A DNA stretch of 31,052 nucleotides from CAZXTR01 sp964643615. GTDB taxonomy: Bacteria > Pseudomonadota > Alphaproteobacteria > CAAHEQ01 > UBA3637. This document shows positions 25,092-31,052 of the stretch, one piece after another. The DNA lies in assembly GCA_964643615.1 (NCBI GenBank), contig CAZXTR010000010.1, positions 1 through 31,052 on the forward strand, given 5' to 3'. How positions within the stretch are numbered: the first letter of the stretch is position 1; each line of letters starts with the position of its first letter. The notes under the pieces are model-generated. The model saw nothing but the letters and a program-made list of their open reading frames with translations. It did no database searches and was not told the DNA's origin. Both the position numbers and the translations under genes were made by a program.

Positions 25092-25625
25092 ATGTCTCGT
25101 ATTGGTAAACATCCTATTAAATTATCTCAAGGCGTTACAGCGACAATTGCAAAAGGTAAAGTGACAGTGAAAGGTAAATTAGGGGAATTGTCCAGTGATT
25201 TATCTGATAAAGTTGAAGTGATTATTCAAGATGGCAACCTCATCGTAAAGCCTTTGGCTCAAACGAAAGAGGCGCGTATGATTTGGGGAACAACCCGTTC
25301 TAATTTGAATAATATGGTCAAAGGTGTTTCTGAAGGTTATTTTCGTAAATTGGAATTGATAGGTGTTGGGTATAAAGCGATACCATCTTCCAATGGAATT
25401 AAACTTTCTTTGGGCCATAGCCATGATATTAACTTCGTTACGCCAAAGGGCATTAAAATCTCATGCCCAACTCAAACAGATCTTGAAATTTCAGGGATAG
25501 ATAAAAGAGAAGTGGGAGCTGTAGCTTCTGCCATTCGTTCTTTCCGTGCTCCTGAGCCCTATAAAGGGAAGGGGGTTAAGTATCAAGAGGAAACTGTTTT
25601 GCGCAAAGAAGGTAAAAAGAAATAA
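25092..25625 (+). CDS. rplF: 50S ribosomal protein L6
   Basis: The 177-residue protein has the start MSRIGKHPIKLSQGV, two repeated L6 folds, and the C-terminal signature PEPYKGKGVKYQEE. L6 binds near the sarcin-ricin loop, where elongation factors act. GGGGAG lies before the ATG. Confidence 0.97.
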   Translation: MSRIGKHPIKLSQGVTATIAKGKVTVKGKLGELSSDLSDKVEVIIQDGNLIVKPLAQTKEARMIWGTTRSNLNNMVKGVSEGYFRKLELIGVGYKAIPSSNGIKLSLGHSHDINFVTPKGIKISCPTQTDLEISGIDKREVGAVASAIRSFRAPEPYKGKGVKYQEETVLRKEGKKK

Positions 25626-25637
25626 GGATGATGAAAA

Positions 25638-25985
25638 ATGTCTGATATTAAATTTGAACGTCGTAAAGAGCGCACTCGTTACGCTTTAAGACATAAAGCT
25701 TCGGATAGATTGCGTTTATCCGTTTTCCGTTCCGAAAGAAACATCTATGCTCAAATCATTGATGATAAACTTGGGAAAACGATTGTCTCCGCATCTTCAA
25801 AGGATGCTGAAATAACAGAAAAAGGTTCTACAGTAGCTGGTGCTGCTCTTGTTGGTCAATTAATTGCACAACGGGCTGTTAAAGCTGGTGTAAAAGAAGT
25901 CGTATTTGATCGTGGTGGGTGCATTTATCATGGGCGTTTAAAAGCCTTGGCAGATGCGGCTCGCGAAAACGGTCTTTTATTCTAG
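25638..25985 (+). CDS. rplR: 50S ribosomal protein L18
   Basis: The 115-residue protein has RLRLSVFRSERNIYAQIIDD (25-44) and the C-terminal FDRGGCIYHGRLKALADAAR of L18. With L5 it binds 5S rRNA. It ends ten bases before the rpsE start. Confidence 0.97.
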   Translation: MSDIKFERRKERTRYALRHKASDRLRLSVFRSERNIYAQIIDDKLGKTIVSASSKDAEITEKGSTVAGAALVGQLIAQRAVKAGVKEVVFDRGGCIYHGRLKALADAARENGLLF

Positions 25986-25995
25986 GGGTGTAAAA

Positions 25996-26622
25996 ATGGC
26001 TCATACAGAAAATACAGAAAAAACAGAACGCTCGGATCGTCGTCGTAAAAGTAAAAATGAATCTACGGAATCAAGAACCGAAAAAGCTCAAGATGAATTT
26101 GTAGATAAGTTGGTTTATGTTAACCGTGTTGCAAAGACAGTGAAGGGTGGTCGCCGTATGGCTTTTGCGGCTTTAGTTGTCGTTGGTGATCAAAAAGGGC
26201 GCGTCGGTTTTGGTTCAGGAAAAGCGAAAGAAGTTCCTGAAGCTATTCGTAAAGCAACTGAGGAGGCAAAGCATAAATTGATTCGTATTCCTTTACGGGA
26301 AGGAAGAACTCTTCATCATGATGCTTCAGGGCATTATGGTGCAGGAAAAGTTATTTTACGTTCAGCTCCTGCTGGTACTGGTATTATTGCAGGTGGTCCT
26401 ATGCGTGCGGTCTTTGAAACAATGGGAATCCAAGATGTTGTTGCAAAGTCAACAGGTTCCGCAAATCCTCATAATATGATTAGAGCAACATTTGATGCTT
26501 TGATAAATGTGAACTCTCCTCGTATTGTTGCTGCAAAGCGTGGTAAGAAAGTCGGAGACATCGTTTCTCGTCGTGATGGCGCAGAAAAAGTTGTCGATAC
26601 TGATAAAGAAGTAAAGGAATAA
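25996..26622 (+). CDS. rpsE: 30S ribosomal protein S5
   Basis: The start at ATG 25996 (with TAGGGG upstream) gives 208 residues. A frame from 25954 would overlap rplR and lacks support. The S5 core begins at about 34 (FVDKLVYVNRVAKTVKGGRR), with GFGSGKAKEVPEAIRKATEE and GTGIIAGGPMRAV later. The first 33 residues are a charged, Arg/Lys/Glu-rich extension and the last 15 or so are also extra relative to E. coli. S5 acts in decoding accuracy. rplO follows after four bases; the rpmD gene usually found here is absent. Confidence 0.96.
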   Translation: MAHTENTEKTERSDRRRKSKNESTESRTEKAQDEFVDKLVYVNRVAKTVKGGRRMAFAALVVVGDQKGRVGFGSGKAKEVPEAIRKATEEAKHKLIRIPLREGRTLHHDASGHYGAGKVILRSAPAGTGIIAGGPMRAVFETMGIQDVVAKSTGSANPHNMIRATFDALINVNSPRIVAAKRGKKVGDIVSRRDGAEKVVDTDKEVKE

Positions 26623-26626
26623 AGTC

Positions 26627-27184
26627 ATGAAATTGAATCAAATTCGTGATAATGATGGAGCGACACACAGCCGGATAAGGGTTGCTCGTGGTATTGGCTC
26701 AGGAAAGGGTAAAACTGGTGGACGTGGGGAAAAAGGACAAAAATCTCGCTCCGGTGTCGCTATCAAAGGGTTCGAAGGCGGTCAAATGCCTATTTATCGT
26801 CGTTTGCCAAAACGTGGATTTAACAATATTTTTCGTCTTCAATTGGTTGAAATCAATTTAGGGCGCATTCAAGCTGCAATTGATGCGGGTATTTTGGACG
26901 CAGGAAATGAAATTAATGCTGTTACTTTGATGGAAGCAGGTGTTATTCGTCGCGCAAAAGATGGTATTCGCATTTTGAATAATGGTGAATTGAAATCTAA
27001 AATAGTTCTTCGTTCCGTTAGTGCAAGTGCGTCTGCAAAAGAAACTATTGAAAAAATTGGTGGAGAGCTTATTATTGATACAGTTCGTCCTGGTTCCGAA
27101 AAAAAAGAAGAGGCAAATTTAGAAGTGAAAACAAGAAAAGTAACTTCTAAAAAGACGAAGAAAACAAAGAAAAAAGAAGCATAG
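26627..27184 (+). CDS. rplO: 50S ribosomal protein L15
   Basis: The 185-residue protein has the L15 N terminus (RVARGIGSGKGKTGGRGEKG at 18-37) and the core through about 155. After that comes a lysine-rich tail of about 30 residues (KVTSKKTKKTKKKEA) that makes it longer than the usual 145-160. L15 is a late assembly protein of the 50S subunit. It starts four bases after the rpsE stop, with AAAGGAATAAAG upstream. Confidence 0.96.
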   Translation: MKLNQIRDNDGATHSRIRVARGIGSGKGKTGGRGEKGQKSRSGVAIKGFEGGQMPIYRRLPKRGFNNIFRLQLVEINLGRIQAAIDAGILDAGNEINAVTLMEAGVIRRAKDGIRILNNGELKSKIVLRSVSASASAKETIEKIGGELIIDTVRPGSEKKEEANLEVKTRKVTSKKTKKTKKKEA

Positions 27185-27204
27185 TTAAAGGGGGGTAAAC
27201 ATCA

Positions 27205-28551
27205 ATGATTAACTTGAATCAAAGTTCTTCGAGTTCTGCTTTGGGTGCTTTTTCGAAAGCAGGAGATTTGCAAAAACGCATTTGGTTTACCCTTTTAGCT
27301 TTACTCTTTTTCCGTTTTGGAACGTTTGTTCCTCTCCCAGGTATTAATCCTGACGTATTGTCCGAGGCCTTTTCTCCAGACGCAGCAGGCGGTTTGATGG
27401 GGATGTTGGATACGTTTGCTGGAGGTGCTTTGTCTCGTATGACGCTTTTAGCATTGAATATTATGCCCTATATTTCTGCATCTATTATTATTCAATTAGG
27501 TGGTGCGATTATCCCTTCTTTAATTGCTTTAAAGAAAGAAGGAGAATCGGGTTTCCGAAAAATGAATCAATATACGCGTTATTTAACTGTTTTAATTGCG
27601 GTATTGCAAGGGTATGGTTTGGCTGTTGCTATAGAACATATGACAAGTTCTTTTGGAGCATCAGCAGTGATTATGTCTTCATCTCTTTTGTTTCGCTTAA
27701 CGACAGTTGTTTCTTTGTTAGGAGGGACAATGTTTGTTGTTTGGTTGGGTGAACAAATTACGGCACGAGGAGTTGGGAATGGGACGTCTTTAATTATTGC
27801 TGCCGGCATTATTGCAGGTATCCCAAGGGCTTTTGCTCAAACGTTTGAATTAGGCCGAACAGGCGCTTTATCTCCTGCTGTTGTTGTTATGGTTTCCTTT
27901 ATGGTTGTTGCGTTGATTTACATTGTTGTCTTTATTGAGCGAGCGCAACGGCGTATTGTGATTCAATATCCAAAACGTCAACAAGGTATGCGGGTGAGTA
28001 CTGGTGCGACTTCTTATTTCCCTTTAAAGGTCAACCCAACGGGAGTGATGCCTCCAATTTTTGCATCGGCATTGCTTGTGTTGATTATTTCAGGGTTGCA
28101 CTTTTTGAACAATCAAGAGATTGGTTGGGCTCAAGTCGCGAGTGCGTGGATGGATCGAGGTGGTTGGGCATATATGCTTATTTATGGCTCTATGATCGCT
28201 TTCTTTACTTTCTTTTATACAGGAATTGTCTTTAATCCCAAGGATACATCCGAGAATTTAAAAAAACATGGTGGGTTTATCGCGGGGATACGTCCTGGCA
28301 ATAGCACTGCCGAATATTTGGATTATGTGGTAACTCGGTTGACAGTGTTTGGTGCGGCCTATTTAACAACATTGTGTATCTTTCCAGAATTTTTGATATC
28401 TGAAATAAAAATACCTTTCTATTTAGGGGGAACGACTTTATTGATTGTAGTGACTGTTATTATGGATACAATGATGCAAATACAATCTCATTTAGTTGCT
28501 TATCAATACGAAGGATTAATTCGTAAGGCTCAATTGAAAGGGCGTTTATAA
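27205..28551 (+). CDS. secY: Protein translocase subunit SecY
   Basis: The 448-residue protein is the pore of the SecYEG translocon. It has about ten hydrophobic segments, the start region FRFGTFVPLPGINPD, NIMPYISASIIIQLGG in TM2, the cytosolic loop QRRIVIQYPKRQQG, and the C-terminal loop KKHGGFIAGIRPGNSTAEYL. GGGGGG-type Shine-Dalgarno (AAAGGGGGG region at 27187-27195) precedes ATG 27205. The stop overlaps the adk start by one base. Its partner SecE is at 1520-1714. Confidence 0.98.
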   Translation: MINLNQSSSSSALGAFSKAGDLQKRIWFTLLALLFFRFGTFVPLPGINPDVLSEAFSPDAAGGLMGMLDTFAGGALSRMTLLALNIMPYISASIIIQLGGAIIPSLIALKKEGESGFRKMNQYTRYLTVLIAVLQGYGLAVAIEHMTSSFGASAVIMSSSLLFRLTTVVSLLGGTMFVVWLGEQITARGVGNGTSLIIAAGIIAGIPRAFAQTFELGRTGALSPAVVVMVSFMVVALIYIVVFIERAQRRIVIQYPKRQQGMRVSTGATSYFPLKVNPTGVMPPIFASALLVLIISGLHFLNNQEIGWAQVASAWMDRGGWAYMLIYGSMIAFFTFFYTGIVFNPKDTSENLKKHGGFIAGIRPGNSTAEYLDYVVTRLTVFGAAYLTTLCIFPEFLISEIKIPFYLGGTTLLIVVTVIMDTMMQIQSHLVAYQYEGLIRKAQLKGRL

Positions 28552-29219
28552 TGGATGAAAAAAAGCAAAAATGTAATATTGTTTTGATGGGACCTCCCGG
28601 GGGTGGGAAGGGAACACAGGCCCGCATTTTGCATGAACGGCTAGGAATCCCTCATTGGTCTACAGGTGAAATGTTAAGAAAAGAAACTTTATCTGGTTCA
28701 GAACTTGGTTTGCAAATTAAAGAGTTGATTGATAATGGCAATCTTGTCCCTGATGATCTGGGGATTTCTTTGATTGCCCAAAAATTGGACGGCGAAAAAT
28801 GTTTGCGGGGCTTTATTTTCGATGGCTTTCCAAGGACGCTTCCTCAAGCTACGGCGTTGGAAAAAATGATGAGAGATCGTAATTTAAATTTAGAAGTTGT
28901 GATTGAAATTCAAGTTCCAGACGAATCCGTTATCGAAAGAATAGTTGGTCGCTATATGTGCGCAAAATGCAGCGCTATGTATCATAATAAATTTAAAAAA
29001 CCTTTGAATTTCGGTCGTTGTGATTCGTGTCAAGGGACTGATTTTGTGCGACGTTTTGATGATACCTATGAAACCGTTGTTTCAAGGTTAAGAAAATATC
29101 GTGCAGTAACGTCTCCAGTGCTTCCTTATTATGAGGAGCGGGGGCTTTTGGTGTGTGTCGATGGTACGGGAACTATCGATATGGTAAGTGAAAAGATAAA
29201 AAAAGTAATAGGACACTAA
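28551..29219 (+). CDS. adk: Adenylate kinase with zinc-type lid
   Basis: The 222-residue enzyme interconverts AMP plus ATP with two ADP. The P-loop GPPGGGKGT is at 14-22 and DGFPRT at 91-96. The lid carries four cysteines, C137, C140, C157 and C160 (C-x2-C-x16-C-x2-C), which predicts a structural zinc as in Gram-positive enzymes and some alphaproteobacteria such as Paracoccus. Its position between secY and rpsM is characteristic of Alphaproteobacteria. The ATG overlaps the secY stop. No terminator follows, but a strong promoter begins eight bases after its stop. Confidence 0.97.
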   Translation: MDEKKQKCNIVLMGPPGGGKGTQARILHERLGIPHWSTGEMLRKETLSGSELGLQIKELIDNGNLVPDDLGISLIAQKLDGEKCLRGFIFDGFPRTLPQATALEKMMRDRNLNLEVVIEIQVPDESVIERIVGRYMCAKCSAMYHNKFKKPLNFGRCDSCQGTDFVRRFDDTYETVVSRLRKYRAVTSPVLPYYEERGLLVCVDGTGTIDMVSEKIKKVIGH

Positions 29220-29226
29220 TTAGGAC

Positions 29227-29254
29227 TTGACAAAGAAAAAAAAGAGTTTATAAT
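29227..29254 (+). promoter_or_regulatory. Strong sigma-70-type promoter of rpsM-rpsK-rpoA
   Basis: Both hexamers are consensus: TTGACA (29227-29232) and TATAAT (29249-29254), 16 bases apart. The discriminator begins CCCG. The predicted start near 29261 leaves a leader of about 54 bases, in which TCTTT and AAAGA can form a small hairpin before the rpsM ribosome binding site. Confidence 0.88.
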
Positions 29255-29314
29255 CCCGTTTCCTAAGTTCTTTGTGAAAATAAAGAGTGTTCGTTTTTAA
29301 AGTGGAGAAGTACC

Positions 29315-29692
29315 TTGGCACGTATTGCAGGTGTAAATATTCCGACAGCAAAAAGAGTCGTCATTGGTTTGACGTACATTTATGGTATTGGTCGAAAAAC
29401 AGCAGAAGAAATTTGTCAAAAGACAGGCATTTCTGAAGATACTCGCGTTTCTGCATTGTCGGATGATGAAGTTTTAAAAATTCGTGAATTGATTGATAAA
29501 GAGTTCCATGTAGAAGGAGATCTTCGTAGGGAAATTTCTTTAAATATTAAGAGATTAATGGATTTAGGGTGTTATAGAGGTTTGCGCCATCGGAAGGGTT
29601 TGCCCGTTCGTGGTCAACGGACTCATACGAATGCTCGTACACGTAAAGGGAAGGCAGTTCCTATTGCGGGTAAGAAAAAAGTAACAAAATAG
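29315..29692 (+). CDS. rpsM: 30S ribosomal protein S13 (TTG start)
   Basis: The 125-residue protein reads ARIAGVNIPTAKRV after a TTG start at 29315. GTGGAG lies eight bases upstream and no ATG fits. The C-terminal RHRKGLPVRGQRTHTNARTR is typical of S13. It forms head-to-50S bridges and touches the P-site tRNA. It is the first gene after the 29227 promoter, so a weak start codon follows a strong promoter. Confidence 0.96.
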   Translation: MARIAGVNIPTAKRVVIGLTYIYGIGRKTAEEICQKTGISEDTRVSALSDDEVLKIRELIDKEFHVEGDLRREISLNIKRLMDLGCYRGLRHRKGLPVRGQRTHTNARTRKGKAVPIAGKKKVTK

Positions 29693-29715
29693 TCTTGTAA
29701 AGGAATATGTGATTT

Positions 29716-30111
29716 ATGGCTGAGACAAAAACAATAGTACGGACGAAAAACCGTGATAAAAAGAATATCACCGCTGGAATTGCTCATGTGAATTCTACGT
29801 TTAATAATACGATGGTAACGATTACGGATGCGCAAGGAAATACAATTTCTTGGAGTTCTGCGGGCGTTAAAGGGTTTAAGGGCTCTAGAAAATCGACTCC
29901 ATATGCAGCTCAAGTGACAGCAGAAGACGCTGGGAAAAAAGCGCAAGAACATGGAATGAAAAGTTTAGAAGTGTTGGTTTGTGGTCCAGGATCTGGCCGC
30001 GAATCGGCTTTACGTGCTTTCCAATCTTTGGGGTTTGCGATTTCTTCTATTTGTGATGTGACTGCTGTGCCTCATAACGGAGTACGTCCTCCAAAACGCC
30101 GTCGGGTGTAA
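29716..30111 (+). CDS. rpsK: 30S ribosomal protein S11
   Basis: The 131-residue protein has GIAHVNSTFNNTMVTITDAQ (21-40), the SWSSAGVKGFKGSRKSTPYAAQ region and the C-terminal PHNGVRPPKRRRV, where most homologues have Cys in place of this Val. S11 lies at the platform near the Shine-Dalgarno helix. It begins 23 bases after rpsM. Confidence 0.97.
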   Translation: MAETKTIVRTKNRDKKNITAGIAHVNSTFNNTMVTITDAQGNTISWSSAGVKGFKGSRKSTPYAAQVTAEDAGKKAQEHGMKSLEVLVCGPGSGRESALRAFQSLGFAISSICDVTAVPHNGVRPPKRRRV

Positions 30112-30184
30112 AAAGTTTTAACGTGACCAAAATAGTGGTTGTAAATGGATGAAAATCCGTTGTTTATAGTATAGGAGCCTTATT

Positions 30185-31052
30185 GTGATACAAAAAAATT
30201 GGCAAGGTCTTATTAGACCTTCAACATTGTCCGTGGATCATTCTGTTCCAGGATATAAATCTACAATTATTGTCGAGCCTTTGGAAAGGGGCTTTGGACA
30301 TACGTTGGGTAATGCACTTCGTCGTGTTTTGTTATCATCGTTGCAAGGTGGTGCGGTGACAAGTATTAAAATCGATGGTGTGTTGCATGAATTTTCGTCT
30401 ATTCCTGGTGTACGGGAAGATGTGACGGATATTGTTTTGAATATTAAAATGTTGGCGATTAAGGTTGAAACAGAAGGAACACAACGTCTTATTTTAAGTG
30501 CTAAGGGTCCTGGAATTGTGACAGCAGGGCAGATTGAGGTAAATCACTCTGTCGAAATTTTGAATAAGGATTTGGTCATTTGTACATTGGATGCGGGTGC
30601 TTCTATTCGGATTGAGATGATGGTCAATACGGGCAAAGGATATGTGCCAGCCGTAGCTAATCGTCCTGCTGAATGTCCTATTGGGCTGTTGCCAATAGAT
30701 TCTATTTTTAGTCCAGTAAAAACAGCTGTTTACAAAGTGACGAATGCACGTGTTGGACAACAAACGGACTATGATAAGCTGGCTTTGACTGTTGAAACGA
30801 ATGGCGTTGTAACGCCAGAAGATGCGGTAGCCTTATCAGCACGTATTTTGCAAGAACAATTAAAAACCTTTGTAAATTTTGAAGACCCTGAAGAAATTAA
30901 AGAAGAAGAAAAAGTCGTTCTTCCTTTTCCTAAAGAATTATTGTGTAAAGTGGATGAGTTAGAATTGTCAGTTCGTTCTTCAAATTGTTTGAAAAATGAT
31001 AATATTGTTTATATCGGCGATTTAGTTCAACGGACAGAAAACGATATGTTAA
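30185..31052 (+). CDS. rpoA: DNA-directed RNA polymerase subunit alpha (3' end missing)
   Basis: The frame opens with GTG at 30185, nine bases after TAGGAG, and reads IQKNWQGLIRPSTLSVD. It is open to the right edge (289 codons). The N-terminal dimerisation domain has RGFGHTLGNALRRVLLSSL. The C-terminal domain begins with VDELELSVRSSNCLK, containing the Arg and Asn equivalent to E. coli R265 and N268 that bind the UP element, and is cut off soon after YIGDLVQRTE. Alpha nucleates polymerase assembly. A 73-base gap separates it from rpsK; rplQ is expected beyond the edge. Confidence 0.97.
   Translation, partial: MIQKNWQGLIRPSTLSVDHSVPGYKSTIIVEPLERGFGHTLGNALRRVLLSSLQGGAVTSIKIDGVLHEFSSIPGVREDVTDIVLNIKMLAIKVETEGTQRLILSAKGPGIVTAGQIEVNHSVEILNKDLVICTLDAGASIRIEMMVNTGKGYVPAVANRPAECPIGLLPIDSIFSPVKTAVYKVTNARVGQQTDYDKLALTVETNGVVTPEDAVALSARILQEQLKTFVNFEDPEEIKEEEKVVLPFPKELLCKVDELELSVRSSNCLKNDNIVYIGDLVQRTENDML

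Noticed and set aside
1..31052. Mobile element, CRISPR array, prophage or defence island
   Set aside because: No transposase, integrase, terminal repeats, regularly spaced repeats or nuclease genes were seen; apart from 368-1204 every gene is housekeeping.

Overview
The window is a long, almost entirely plus-strand block of translation and transcription genes from an AT-rich bacterium. The order tuf / tRNA-Trp / secE / nusG / rplKAJL / rpoBC, then rpsL-rpsG-fusA-tuf, then S10-spc genes, then secY-adk-rpsM-rpsK-rpoA is typical of Alphaproteobacteria; adk directly between secY and rpsM, with no rpmJ there, is especially so. The low-GC third codon positions suggest a host-associated or streamlined lineage (Holosporales-like or a related uncultured group). 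That placement is an inference from gene order and composition, not from a tree.

Layout. 1-52 is the last 17 codons of a first tuf copy, closed by a strong terminator. 103-1393 holds an unrecognised membrane-protein gene (368-1204) inserted between tuf and tRNA-Trp, in AT-rich DNA with repeats and competing hairpins. A promoter at 1312-1340 starts a unit of tRNA-Trp, secE, nusG, rplK, rplA, rplJ, rplL, rpoB and rpoC, interrupted by structured leaders in front of rplK, rplJ and rpoB, and ended by a terminator at 13188-13218. 13219-13643 is a gene-free AT-rich stretch with DnaA-box-like words. A second strong promoter (13620-13649) and a structured leader precede rpsL. From rpsL to adk (13845-29219) the str, S10 and spc operons run together with short gaps or 1-4 base overlaps and no visible terminator. 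A third promoter (29227-29254) starts rpsM-rpsK-rpoA; rpoA runs off the right edge.

Together the genes supply much of both ribosomal subunits, the elongation factors EF-Tu and EF-G, the RNA polymerase core subunits alpha, beta and beta', NusG, the SecY and SecE translocon subunits, and adenylate kinase. No phage, transposon, CRISPR or defence system was seen.

The points most worth a second look are: the orphan membrane protein and its leader; codon use in tuf, where all six isoleucines of the first 63 codons are ATA; absence of rpmD (L30) between rpsE and rplO; an apparent three-residue deletion in the conserved L2 HPHGG loop; three promoters sharing a -35 context and a CNCG discriminator; and alternative hairpins in the rpsL and rplJ leaders.
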